Below are positions 1 to 7,177 of a stretch of 14,430 bases of DNA, piece after piece. The position numbers and the translations under genes were made by a program. Each line of letters starts with the position of its first letter. The stretch's first letter is position 1. Under the pieces are notes generated by a model, which worked only from the letters and a program-made list of their open reading frames with translations, had not been told where the DNA came from and did not search any database. The stretch is taken from positions 1 to 14,430 of the forward strand of contig CACZSB010000139.1 in the NCBI GenBank assembly GCA_902783765.1, written 5' to 3'. The DNA is from an uncultured Lachnospiraceae bacterium (GTDB taxonomy: Bacteria > Bacillota > Clostridia > Lachnospirales > Lachnospiraceae).

Positions 1-243
1 AAGATTTTGCCCATGGAGATAAAATCCGGCAAGGATTATTACCGCCATAACGCCATGGACAACGTTTTGAAGCAATCTGATTACGGCCTCGAAGAAGGAT
101 ATGTTTTCTGCGGCGGCAACATTGAGCAAATAGACAAAATCACCTATTTTCCAATCTACATGCTCATGTTCCTGCAAAAGAAAGAGCTGCCGGATGATAT
201 TCTGTTTGAGACGGACTTTTCAGACTTGGGAGATTTGAAGTAA
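1..243 (+). CDS. AAA ATPase / DUF4143-type protein, C-terminal fragment
   Basis: Frame 1 is open from the first base of the window to the TAA at 241-243, so this is the last 80 or so residues of a gene that starts outside. The fragment has the pattern typical of the end of ATP-binding proteins with a DUF4143 domain: PMEIKSGKDYYRH, followed by a short domain ending in ITYFPIYMLMFL. In that family this PD-(D/E)XK-like end carries the E-x-K of a nuclease fold, here the E and K of MEIK. These proteins are often accessory genes of unknown cellular role, with an N-terminal AAA domain that cannot be checked here. The reading frame is intact, so nothing suggests a pseudogene. The family call rests on recognising the motif and is fairly confident; the function is not known. 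Confidence 0.72.
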   Translation, partial: KILPMEIKSGKDYYRHNAMDNVLKQSDYGLEEGYVFCGGNIEQIDKITYFPIYMLMFLQKKELPDDILFETDFSDLGDLK

Positions 244-394
244 AAACCTTATCATTCACTTCAAATATAGCCTGTAGTCATCGAAAACAGAAATACAAAT
301 CCCTCTGTTCGAACTTTGCAGCATCTGCCTACGGCATGGGCTTGAGCTTGAAAGTGGAAATAATACTACCCTGTAAAACGAAAGGAGACTTACT

Positions 395-742
395 ATGATT
401 ATTCGCAAAGAAAACCAGCCCTGCCTGATTAAGGAAGGGGTTCAGGGCGGGGCCGGTCAGGCGCATTTTCGTTATTTTTTAGAGGAAAAGGATGCTTACG
501 GCAGCGGGCGGCTCTTTGCCGTGATTACCCTTCGGCCGGGTGAATCCATCGGCCCCCACTCTCATCAGGGGGAATTCGAATTGTATTATATTTTGAAAGG
601 GGAAGCCCAGGTGAGCGACAACGGACAGCCCTTTACCCTCTATCCCGGGGATATGATGCAATGCCGGGACGGGGACAGTCACAGCGTGGAGAACCGGGGC
701 CAGGAGGATTTGGAATTCCTGGCGGTGATTCTCCACACGTAA
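395..742 (+). CDS. small single-domain cupin protein
   Basis: A 115-residue protein that is almost entirely one cupin beta-barrel. Cupin motif 1 spans about residues 49-69, with metal-ligand candidates H55, H57 and E62 in PHSHQGEFE. Motif 2 is at about 84-100, with PGD at 84-86, H96 and N100. All four usual metal ligands (His, His, Glu, His) are therefore present, so metal binding is likely. The substrate cannot be told from sequence; relatives include sugar-binding and isomerase-like cupins and small stress proteins. The start is supported by AAAGGAGA at 380-387, about 7 bases before the ATG. It is a lone plus-strand gene whose end faces the end of trpS with a 9-bp gap and no visible terminator between them. 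A weak possible promoter (TTGAAA, 18 bp, TGTAAA) lies just upstream. Confidence 0.85.
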   Translation: MIIRKENQPCLIKEGVQGGAGQAHFRYFLEEKDAYGSGRLFAVITLRPGESIGPHSHQGEFELYYILKGEAQVSDNGQPFTLYPGDMMQCRDGDSHSVENRGQEDLEFLAVILHT

Positions 743-751
743 AAGGGCTAT

Positions 752-1843
752 TTACAGCAGCTTTTCCCACTCCTGAATAATGGAGCGATCTTTAAAATAA
801 TCAATTCGCATGGCACTGCGTACCTTCTCCAGGGTTTCATCCGTGATGCCCCTGGCCCGGGCAGTGCCATCTTTTATGATGTCATAAACCGTGTCGATAT
901 CCGCCTCCCATTTGGCCCGGCTCTCTCGAATGGGATCCATCAGCTCGTTCAAAACATTGATTAAAAACTTCTTGCAGGTTCCGTCTCCCAGGCCCCCCCG
1001 CTGATAATGGGCCTTCATTTCATCCAGACAGGCATAATCCGGCAAATAAGCCGCAAAATGCTCCTGTTTGCAAAAGGCATCCAGATAAGTAAATACCACA
1101 TTGCCTTCCAAATGCCCCTGATCCTCTATCCGCAGATGCTGGGGGTCTGTGAACATTTTGCCGTTCACCAGCTTTTTCACCGTGGCGGCAGTATCGGAAA
1201 GATAAATGCCGTTGCCCAGAGACTTACTCATTTTGGCATTGCCATCCACCCCGGGGAGCCGCCGCTGCACCTCATTTTCCGGAATCACCGCCTTGGGCAG
1301 CACCAAAGTTTCCCCGTAGATCCGGTTGAATTTCTCCACGATCTCCCGGGTCTGCTCGATCATGGGCAGCTGGTCCTCTCCCACAGGCACGATATTGGCA
1401 TTAAAGGCGGTGATATCCGCCGCCTGGGACACGGGATAGGTGAAAAAGCCTGCGGGCAGGCCCTCATCCTCGAAGCCCCGCATCTGGATTTCCGCCTTCA
1501 CCGTGGGGTTGCGGGAAAGCCGGGCAGTGGTCACCAGGTTCAGATAGTAAAATGTCAGAGCATGAAGAGCCGGCAGAGCGGACTGCACGCAGATGGTGGA
1601 TTTGGCGGGATCAATGCCCACGGATAAATAATCCAGCACCACCTGGATGATATTGTCCCGGATTTTTCCCGGGTTGTCCGCATTGTCAGTTAAGGCCTGA
1701 TCGTCCGCGATCAGGATGTTGATCTGGTCATATTCCCCGGAGTTCTGCATTTCCACCCGGCGCATGAGAGAGCCCACATAATGGCCCAGATGCAGCCGGC
1801 CCGTGGGTCTGTCCCCGGTAAGAATGATTTTCCTTTCAGCCAT
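752..1843 (-). CDS. trpS: tryptophan--tRNA ligase
   Basis: Tryptophanyl-tRNA synthetase, a cytoplasmic class Ic enzyme that charges tRNA-Trp using ATP. It has 363 residues, slightly longer than the usual 330 or so. The HIGH-type ATP signature is HLGH at residues 18-21, within DRPTGRLHLGHYVGSL. The second signature is KMSKS at 204-208, followed by LGNG. Both catalytic signatures are intact. The start ATG at 1841-1843 is preceded by GGAAAGGAA at a good distance, inside the 3' end of the upstream flavoprotein gene, and the two genes are separated by only 3 bp, so they are almost certainly translated from one mRNA. No promoter or T-box is visible directly ahead of trpS, so it may be transcribed from upstream, possibly from the thrS promoter. 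Confidence 0.96.
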   Translation of the reverse strand: MAERKIILTGDRPTGRLHLGHYVGSLMRRVEMQNSGEYDQINILIADDQALTDNADNPGKIRDNIIQVVLDYLSVGIDPAKSTICVQSALPALHALTFYYLNLVTTARLSRNPTVKAEIQMRGFEDEGLPAGFFTYPVSQAADITAFNANIVPVGEDQLPMIEQTREIVEKFNRIYGETLVLPKAVIPENEVQRRLPGVDGNAKMSKSLGNGIYLSDTAATVKKLVNGKMFTDPQHLRIEDQGHLEGNVVFTYLDAFCKQEHFAAYLPDYACLDEMKAHYQRGGLGDGTCKKFLINVLNELMDPIRESRAKWEADIDTVYDIIKDGTARARGITDETLEKVRSAMRIDYFKDRSIIQEWEKLL

Positions 1844-1846
1844 GTT

Positions 1847-2479
1847 TTATTCCTTTCCGTCCATGAAATTGGTAAAGTCCTTCCGTTCCACCTCCGGCAG
1901 GCCGGATTTTTCCTTTTCCGCCTGTATGGCCCGGATAAGGAAGGCCATGTTCCGGCCCAGGTTCCGCATGATCTGCAGCCCCTCCAAATCCTTTTTCGCC
2001 TCCTCCGGGGTGCAGCCGTGGATCTGGTTCCAATAAGTGGAGGAAGCCACGGGCATGCCACTGATGGTGAAATACTTATTCAGCACATCGAAGCTGGCAC
2101 TGTTGCCGCCCCGGCGGCAGCTCACCACGCTGGCCCCCACCTTCATCTGCTTGGGAAAGCGGCTGCTTTGGAAAAGCCGGTCCAGGAAGGATAACAGGGT
2201 GCCGTTGGGGGAAGCATAATAGACGGGACTGCCCAGGATAAGGCCCTGTGCCTCTTTGAACTTTTCCGCCACCTCATTCACCGGGTCGTCGGTGAAGACG
2301 CAGCCCCCGGATTGCCAGCAATGGCCGCAGGCCACGCAGCCCCGGACGGGGAGTTGACCGATTTGTATAAGCTCTGTTTCCACCCCCTCTGCCTCCAGAG
2401 TCTTTTGAACTTCGTTTAAGGCCACCCAGGTGCAGCCCTGGGGGTGAGGGGATCCGTTTATCAATAATACCTTCGCCAT
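1847..2479 (-). CDS. flavodoxin-fold iron-sulfur flavoprotein (NAD(P)H-dependent FMN reductase family)
   Basis: A 210-residue protein of the NADPH-dependent FMN reductase / iron-sulfur flavoprotein group. The N terminus KVLLINGSPHPQGCT is the phosphate-binding loop for FMN in a flavodoxin fold. GSPVYY at about 83-88 is the second conserved flavin-contact segment. A compact cysteine set C48-x2-C51-x2-C54-x5-C60 matches the spacing used by archaeal and clostridial iron-sulfur flavoproteins to hold a 4Fe-4S cluster. The likely role is electron transfer or reduction of small oxidants in an anaerobe; the partner is unknown. The start is set by GGAAAGGAAGG about 6 bases upstream of the ATG. It ends 3 bp before trpS, which suggests co-translation, though no functional link to tryptophan charging is known to me. 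No convincing promoter is seen in the 152-bp gap to thrS. Confidence 0.85.
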   Translation of the reverse strand: MAKVLLINGSPHPQGCTWVALNEVQKTLEAEGVETELIQIGQLPVRGCVACGHCWQSGGCVFTDDPVNEVAEKFKEAQGLILGSPVYYASPNGTLLSFLDRLFQSSRFPKQMKVGASVVSCRRGGNSASFDVLNKYFTISGMPVASSTYWNQIHGCTPEEAKKDLEGLQIMRNLGRNMAFLIRAIQAEKEKSGLPEVERKDFTNFMDGKE

Positions 2480-2495
2480 GGTTCCTTCCTTTCCG

Positions 2496-2631
2496 TGTCA
2501 TTCTAAGGCCAAGGAATCCCATCTTGCCCTCTCCCTGACGAGGGAGAGGGTGGCACGGCCCCCCGGCCGTGACGGGTGAGGGCGACTTGCATCCACCTCA
2601 TGGGATCCTTCGCTTCGCTCAGGATAACACA
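2496..2631. repeat. composite element: inverted arms around repeat copy A
   Basis: An arm at 2496-2521 (starting TGTCATTCTAAGG and ending GGAATCCCA) is an imperfect inverted match to 2601-2631 (reverse strand starting TGTGTTATCCTGAG and ending GGATCCCA). Between the arms lies copy A of the palindromic repeat. The innermost parts, AAGGAATCCCA and TGGGATCCTT, pair with one bulged base. The right arm begins at the base next to the thrS stop codon. The result is a MITE-like or long-hairpin intergenic element of 136 bp. No transposase is encoded. It fills nearly the whole thrS-flavoprotein gap. Confidence 0.6.
2522..2598. repeat. dispersed palindromic repeat, copy A (after thrS)
   Basis: A 77-bp copy of the window's four-copy repeat. 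Hairpin 1 is CTCCCT, loop GACG, AGGGAG. Hairpin 2 is CACGGCC, loop CCCC, GGCCGTG. These are followed by GGGTGAGGG and a tail ending CCACCT. It lies between the thrS stop and the flavoprotein start, so it would be in the transcript if the genes are co-transcribed. There is no T-run after either hairpin, so it is not a standard intrinsic terminator. Confidence 0.9.
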
Positions 2632-4563
2632 TTACGACCGGCTCTTATTTTCAATCTCCGCTATAATCTTTTCCTTAAACTCAGCCAGTCCCTGGCTGCC
2701 CACGTCCCCTTCACTGCGGGAGCGGACAGACACGGTGGCTTCCTCCTCTTCTTTCTGCCCCACAATCAACATGTAAGGGACTTTCTGGCTCTGGGCCTCC
2801 CGGATCTTATATCCGATCTTCTCGCCCCGCTCGTCCAGCTCCACCCGGACACCGGCGGCGGCCAGCTCTGCGGTCACCTTCCGGCCATAATCCAGGTATT
2901 TTTCGGAAATGGGCAGCACCTTCACCTGCACCGGCGCCAGCCAGGTGGGGAAGGCCCCCATGGTCTCCTCGATCAGATAAGCCATAAAGCGATCCAGAGA
3001 GCCCAATATAGCCCGGTGCAGCACCACCGGGGTCTGCTCGGAATTGTCCTTATCAATATAGCTTAACTGGAATTTGGCAGGCAGGCAGAAGTCCAGCTGA
3101 CAGGTGGAAAGGGTGATCTCTCCCCCCACGGCGGGCTTCACATTCACATCCAGCTTGGGACCGTAAAAGGCCGCCTCCCCGATCTCCTCCGTATAATCCA
3201 GCCCCAGGTCGTTTAACACCTCCCGCAGGGCATCCTCCGCCGCATTCCACATGGCGTCGTCATCGTGATACTTCTCCTTATCCGCCGGATCCCGCAGGGA
3301 CAAAACGCAGCGGTAATCCGTGATGCCAAAATCCTTGTAGGTGTCGAAAATCAGGTCCACCACCTTGGAAAACTCTTCTTTAATCTGGTCCGGGGTCACA
3401 AAAAGGTGGGCGTCGTTCTGGCAGAAATGCCGGCCCCGCTCAATGCCTTTCAGGTTTCCGGAGGCTTCGTAGCGGAAGTCGTGGGCGATTTCCCCCAGCC
3501 GCACCGGCAGATTCCGGTAGGAATGGGGCTGGGCCGCAAAAATCCGCATATGGTGCGGGCAGTTCATGGGCCGCAGCACATACACCTCGTCCTCCACCTC
3601 CATGGGGGGGAACATATTGGCTTGATAATGATCCCAGTGGCCGGAGGTTTTGTACAGCTCCACCGTGCCCACGCAGGGGGTGAGCACATGCTGATACCCC
3701 TGGGCCAGTTCTTTATCCCGGATATAATCCTCTAAGATCCGCCAGATGGTATAACCCTTAGGCAGGAACATGGGCATGCCCTTCCCCACCAGCTCGTCGC
3801 TCATGAAAAGCTGCAGCTCCCGGCCGATCTTCCGGTGATCCCGAAGCTTGGCTTCCTCCAGCAGGCGGATATGCTCCTCCAGCTCCTCCTTTTTATTGAA
3901 GGCGGTGGCATAAATACGGGTCAGCATCTTATTCTTGGAATTGCCCCGCCAATAGGCTCCTGCCAGGCTCATGATCTTAAAGGCCTTGCCTACCCCCTTG
4001 GTACTCATCAGATGAGGCCCGGCGCAGAGATCCACAAAGTCCCCCTGCTTATAAAAGCTGATGATGGCGTCCCCCGGCAGGTCCGTAATCAGCTCCACCT
4101 TGTAGGGCTCCTCTTCTCCCGCGGCCCAGGCCAGGGCCTCCTCCCGGGGCAGGGTGTAGCGCTCCAGGGGCAGATCTTCCTTTATGATTTTCTTCATCTC
4201 CTCTTCGATTTTGGGCAGTTCATCCTCGGAAAGGGGCTGGGCAAAATCGATATCGTAATAGAAGCCCTCGGCAATGGAGGGACCGATGGCCAGCTTGGCA
4301 TCCGGGTGAAGCCGCAGCACCGCCTGAGCCATTACATGGGCCGCCGTATGCCGCAGGGCAGATAAGCCCTCGGGATCCCTGGCGGTAAAAATGTTTAAAG
4401 TTGCGTCCCCGTCAATAACGGTACGCAAATCCTTTCTTTCCCCGTTGATTTCTGCCAGACAGGCCATCCGGGCCAGGCCTTCGGAGATATCCGCCGCAAT
4501 ATCAATGGCCCTCATGGGCTGGGCATATTCCTTTACGCTGCCGTCCTTTAAAGTGATTTTCAT
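2632..4563 (-). CDS. thrS: threonine--tRNA ligase
   Basis: Threonyl-tRNA synthetase, a cytoplasmic class II enzyme that charges tRNA-Thr and removes mischarged serine. It has 643 residues, the normal full length. Domains in order: an N-terminal TGS domain (about 1-62); the editing domain with HTAAH at 72-76 (the H-x3-H pair) and the later CAGPHL segment that completes that site; the class II catalytic core with RPMNCPHHM, the motif 2 region DFRYEASGNLKG and the motif 3 region LHRAILGSLDRF; and a C-terminal anticodon-binding domain. The core reads FCQNDAHLF where many relatives have FTQDDAHIF, a recognised variant rather than damage. The start ATG follows AAGGAGGAAGAG. Expression is controlled by the T-box leader upstream. 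Repeat copies lie inside the leader, in the 5' untranslated region and after the stop. Confidence 0.97.
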   Translation of the reverse strand: MKITLKDGSVKEYAQPMRAIDIAADISEGLARMACLAEINGERKDLRTVIDGDATLNIFTARDPEGLSALRHTAAHVMAQAVLRLHPDAKLAIGPSIAEGFYYDIDFAQPLSEDELPKIEEEMKKIIKEDLPLERYTLPREEALAWAAGEEEPYKVELITDLPGDAIISFYKQGDFVDLCAGPHLMSTKGVGKAFKIMSLAGAYWRGNSKNKMLTRIYATAFNKKEELEEHIRLLEEAKLRDHRKIGRELQLFMSDELVGKGMPMFLPKGYTIWRILEDYIRDKELAQGYQHVLTPCVGTVELYKTSGHWDHYQANMFPPMEVEDEVYVLRPMNCPHHMRIFAAQPHSYRNLPVRLGEIAHDFRYEASGNLKGIERGRHFCQNDAHLFVTPDQIKEEFSKVVDLIFDTYKDFGITDYRCVLSLRDPADKEKYHDDDAMWNAAEDALREVLNDLGLDYTEEIGEAAFYGPKLDVNVKPAVGGEITLSTCQLDFCLPAKFQLSYIDKDNSEQTPVVLHRAILGSLDRFMAYLIEETMGAFPTWLAPVQVKVLPISEKYLDYGRKVTAELAAAGVRVELDERGEKIGYKIREAQSQKVPYMLIVGQKEEEEATVSVRSRSEGDVGSQGLAEFKEKIIAEIENKSRS

Positions 4564-4577
4564 ATTCTCTTCCTCCT

Positions 4578-4655
4578 TCTTGCCCTCTCCCGGACGCGGG
4601 AGAGGGTGGCACGGCCTTTAGGCCGTGACGGGTGAGGGTGACTGGCCTCCCACCT
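4578..4655. repeat. dispersed palindromic repeat, copy B (thrS 5' untranslated region)
   Basis: A 78-bp copy between the T-box terminator and the thrS ribosome site. Hairpin 1 has CTCCCG, loop GACG, CGGGAG; hairpin 2 has CACGGCC, loop TTTA, GGCCGTG. In the thrS mRNA its hairpin 1 ends only a few bases before AAGGAGGAAG, so it could affect ribosome access or mRNA stability. It is transcribed only when the T-box reads through. Confidence 0.9.
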
Positions 4656-4657
4656 AT

Positions 4658-4699
4658 AAAAAACGTCCCTGACTGCATCCAAAGACGCTGTCAGGGACG
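4658..4699 (-). terminator. T-box leader terminator of thrS
   Basis: On the minus strand CGTCCCTGACAGC (4699-4687) pairs with GCAGTCAGGGACG (4676-4664), 12 of 13 pairs, followed by TTTTTT at 4663-4658. The 5' side CGTCCCTG can instead pair with the T-box GCG and CAGGG to form the antiterminator. This is the standard exclusive choice of a class I T-box. Confidence 0.92.
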
Positions 4700-4736
4700 A
4701 ATAAAAATCCGCGGTTCCACCCTGCTTCCCGGAATC

Positions 4737-4813
4737 TCCTGCCCTCTCCCAGACGTGGGAGAGGGTGGCACGGCCCCCAGGCCGTGACGGGTGAGGGCGA
4801 CTTGCCTCCACCT
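4737..4813. repeat. dispersed palindromic repeat, copy C (inside the T-box leader)
   Basis: A 77-bp copy with hairpin 1 CTCCCA, loop GACG, TGGGAG and hairpin 2 CACGGCC, loop CCCA, GGCCGTG. It lies between AATAAGTGC and the AGGGTGG T-box motif, so it is part of the leader RNA before the terminate-or-continue decision. It carries CCACCCT in the RNA sense (4762-4768), complementary to seven bases of the T-box motif. Confidence 0.9.
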
Positions 4814-4988
4814 TATCCGAGCACTTATTCTGACGGTTCACGGCGTCACCCGGGCCGGATTAGGGCCGCTCCGAGCTGGTCTTCAGCAGGGTTTCCACAA
4901 GGGGCTTCCAGCCAAGACCCCTCTCTCTGGGAAGAAAGCTCCCGCCTACTTGTCTCATCAACGCTTTATTCCCTTGCGGGATAGAGCC

Positions 4989-5016
4989 ATTGTAGCACGA
5001 AAAAGCCTTCTGTCAA
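4989..5016 (-). promoter_or_regulatory. sigma-A promoter of the thrS leader
   Basis: Minus strand -35 TTGACA at 5016-5011 (6 of 6), a 16-bp spacer, and -10 TACAAT at 4994-4989 (5 of 6). The start of transcription would fall near 4982, just ahead of the T-box Stem I. The -35 lies only about 22 bp after the stop of the membrane-protein gene. A weak GCTTT/AAAGC hairpin plus TTTT in that gap could end the upstream operon, but it is poor. Confidence 0.88.
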
Positions 5017-5038
5017 GGGAAAAGCTTTTTAAAGCCCC

Positions 5039-6685
5039 TTAATTCCCCAGGAAATTGTAATTAAATACATAAATGTACAAGCGGTTTCCCGTATGTCCCC
5101 CGGCTGAATAATTTTCCGTAATCAAGGTATAAGAATCCATCACCCGGCCGGCTTCCTTTTCATTCTGCAACCAGGTCTGCAAAGACTTGTATTCCGTTTC
5201 ATCTAACAATAGAAAATAGCCTGTTGTATCCCGGTCCTGATAACAATCCAAAAAATCCTGATAAGTCCGCCGGGCCGGGGCCTCCTGCTTGATTTCCATA
5301 TTGGAAACCACCACCTGATTATCCGCCAGCATGGTGATGAGTTCGCCCCACCAAAAAGTGGCATAGCCGTATTTCAGATTCTGTTCCTTCAGGAACTGTG
5401 CCGCCGTAAACCAGGCGTTGTTCCGGCCTGCGTCCGCTTTCATGCTCAGAATCTCCCCACCGGGCAGAAAAGCCAGGGCGGCCAGCAAAATTAGGCCCAG
5501 CGCCGCTCCCCGGCGAGCCAAAATCCCCTCTTTCAGTTTCATAACGAAAAAGACATAAGACGTCAGCACCGCCGTGCCCAGCATGGGGGTCAGCCGCCAG
5601 CTGGCGGCTCCCAGACGACCGAAAACCACTGCAAAAAAGATAAAGGCACTGACGGCTCCATGGGCCATCACCAGCATCCGCAGGGAGGTCTCCCGAATCT
5701 TAGTCAGCCGCCCCAGCTGAATCAAGGGGAAGAACAGCAGGAAAATGGCTCCAAAGATTTGCAGGGCGTCCTCCAGAGAATCCAATCCCACAAAATGCTG
5801 ACCGTCTTTTACGGCAATTCCCTGAAGACTGAACCAGTTCAAGAAAAAGTTCTGGAAATTCTCCGTCCATTTACTCATGGCGCTGAAACTCGAATAGGCA
5901 TCGGCATAGCCGGCGCTGACGCCCCGGGAGATAATGGGAATCATAATAAAGCCCAGCGCCGATGCGCCCAGGATAAGCAAAAGCGTTTGCCAGTTCTTCC
6001 GATTTTCCTCTGAACGCAAATTTCTGCCTTGATCCAGCAAACGATCCCCTAACAGGGCAGCGCCCAAAGGCAGGGTGTAAAGCACCAGCGTCTGTAATCC
6101 GTCGGTGGCCGCCAGGAAAGAAAAAATAAGCAGCAAGCCCCGTCGCAGTCCTTGCCTCTTTGCCTCGCCTTCGCCTGCCTGCTCCTTGAGGATTCGCAAA
6201 ACCAGGCCGAAACCCAAGCAGAAAAACAGCAGGCCTAAATTGTAATAAAACACATGCTCCCACATGATTTCCCGGAGTTTCCCGCTGGCGGAAAAAACCA
6301 TAAGCGCCAGAGAGACCAGGCCCGCAGAGGCCAAAGGCGAAAGCTCAAATCCCCGGGCAAAATAATACAGCGCCGCCGCAAATAGAAGCAAAAAGAACAG
6401 CAAGCCCAGAATCTGCGCCGTCAGGGAGTATCCGAAAATGGCCACAAAGGGAAGAAAAAGCAGATTGCCCCCAAAGGGTAGCAGGGCTGCATAATTAAAG
6501 TTTTCGGAAATCAGATGACCGGATTCCAAACTGGCCTGGGCCCAACGAAGAGAATCCGTGCAGTCGGAGGTCATATGCCCCGCCGCAGGTCCCAGTACAT
6601 AATAAATCAGCAATCCCAAGCCCGGCAGCAAAAGCAGACAGGGCAGGAGCGACTTTTTAGAAACAAGCCATTTCTTCATAATCAT
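5039..6685 (-). CDS. polytopic membrane protein, GT-C glycosyltransferase-like
   Basis: A 548-residue integral membrane protein with about ten or more hydrophobic segments between residues 10 and 420, then a soluble C-terminal part of about 120 residues that is probably outside the membrane. The first loop after TM1 has acidic residues in MTSDCTDSLRW, as GT-C (GT39-like) glycosyltransferases do, but I see no signature that fixes donor or acceptor. It overlaps the upstream GtrA-family gene by 4 bp (ATGA), so the two are translationally coupled. GtrA proteins commonly accompany envelope sugar transfer through polyprenyl-phosphate carriers, so modification of a cell-surface polymer is the best guess. 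A second ATG at 6679-6677 (MKKW) sits at a better distance from AAAGGGAA and may be the true start. The function is inferred from topology and neighbour only. Confidence 0.7.
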   Translation of the reverse strand: MIMKKWLVSKKSLLPCLLLLPGLGLLIYYVLGPAAGHMTSDCTDSLRWAQASLESGHLISENFNYAALLPFGGNLLFLPFVAIFGYSLTAQILGLLFFLLLFAAALYYFARGFELSPLASAGLVSLALMVFSASGKLREIMWEHVFYYNLGLLFFCLGFGLVLRILKEQAGEGEAKRQGLRRGLLLIFSFLAATDGLQTLVLYTLPLGAALLGDRLLDQGRNLRSEENRKNWQTLLLILGASALGFIMIPIISRGVSAGYADAYSSFSAMSKWTENFQNFFLNWFSLQGIAVKDGQHFVGLDSLEDALQIFGAIFLLFFPLIQLGRLTKIRETSLRMLVMAHGAVSAFIFFAVVFGRLGAASWRLTPMLGTAVLTSYVFFVMKLKEGILARRGAALGLILLAALAFLPGGEILSMKADAGRNNAWFTAAQFLKEQNLKYGYATFWWGELITMLADNQVVVSNMEIKQEAPARRTYQDFLDCYQDRDTTGYFLLLDETEYKSLQTWLQNEKEAGRVMDSYTLITENYSAGGHTGNRLYIYVFNYNFLGN

Positions 6686-7128
6686 TTCCCTTTATAAACC
6701 AATATCTTCCGGCCGATATAATTCCAGATTAGCACCAGTCCCTTCACAAAGGCAGTCATAATCAGGTACCAAAGCCCGTCTTCTCCAATAAAGCGCGTTC
6801 CCAGCAGGGTCAGTCCCACTGTGAGGCCGTAGCCTATCACCCCCACCAGAACATAAAGCAAAAAGGCCTTTATGCCCCGGCCCTTCTCCTTCTGCTCCCG
6901 GGAGGTGAATACGAAAAGATTTGACAGAATGTAATTAACAATGATTCCGGCTGCAAAGCCCGCCGTCACCGAAATCGCCACCGAAAGGCCGTCATCCTTC
7001 CCGGCCCGGAGCACAAAATACAGCACACAATAATTCACCGCCATATCTACCAAGGCGGAAAGTCCCCCCACCAGGACATAGCGGAGAAATTCCATCAGGT
7101 TTTTATTATCCTTCAGTTTAGCAGTCAT
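6682..7128 (-). CDS. GtrA-family membrane protein
   Basis: A small membrane protein of 148 residues with four predicted transmembrane helices, matching the GtrA family. LMEFLRYVLVGGLSALVDM is the typical first helix, and the second half contains further helices ending in WNYIGRKILVYKGK. GtrA-family proteins are thought to help move polyprenyl-linked sugars across the membrane for surface glycosylation. The frame is open further upstream to 7206, but a strong minus-strand promoter lies at 7178-7206, so those codons would come before the transcript start. The ATG at 7128 is chosen, with TTGGGGAA upstream. The gene overlaps the next by ATGA, implying coupling with the GT-C-like protein. The family call is confident; the exact substrate is unknown. 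Confidence 0.88.
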   Translation of the reverse strand: MTAKLKDNKNLMEFLRYVLVGGLSALVDMAVNYCVLYFVLRAGKDDGLSVAISVTAGFAAGIIVNYILSNLFVFTSREQKEKGRGIKAFLLYVLVGVIGYGLTVGLTLLGTRFIGEDGLWYLIMTAFVKGLVLIWNYIGRKILVYKGK

Positions 7129-7177
7129 GCTGTATTCCCCAACATAGTATAAAAAGCTCATGCATGGTCTTGCAAGT

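Larger units (their letters stand above)
4658..4985 (-). promoter_or_regulatory. T-box riboswitch (threonine) controlling thrS
   Basis: Leader RNA that binds uncharged tRNA-Thr and then prevents termination ahead of thrS. The T-box motif AGGGTGGAACCGCGG is at 4709-4723. Its UGGA bulge would pair with a tRNA 3' end UCCA. Upstream, Stem I features are visible: GTTGATGAGACAAGTAG near the base, AGAGAG, and a GGCTGGAAGCC distal loop. The specifier loop GAAGACCAGC offers ACC (4878-4880), a threonine codon, followed by a purine. AATAAGTGC precedes a linker helix CUCGGA / UCCGGG (4816-4821 with 4728-4733). The T-box and terminator are certain from sequence; the specifier is inferred from its position. 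A 77-bp repeat copy sits in the loop of the linker helix, which is unusual. Confidence 0.93.

Noticed and set aside
1007..1627. Long plus-strand open frame opposite trpS
   Set aside because: It is antisense to a clear trpS, has no ribosome site and its protein resembles no family; GC-rich shadow.
2522..2598. Repeat copy A as an intrinsic terminator of thrS
   Set aside because: The hairpins are strong, but no T-run follows on the minus strand; other copies lie inside transcribed leaders.
4560..4841. Minus-strand open frame of 93 codons with peptides such as HPSRPGGRATLSHVWERA
   Set aside because: It runs through repeat copies B and C, the T-box and the terminator; the peptide is a translation of the palindromic repeat, and a functional RNA occupies the region.
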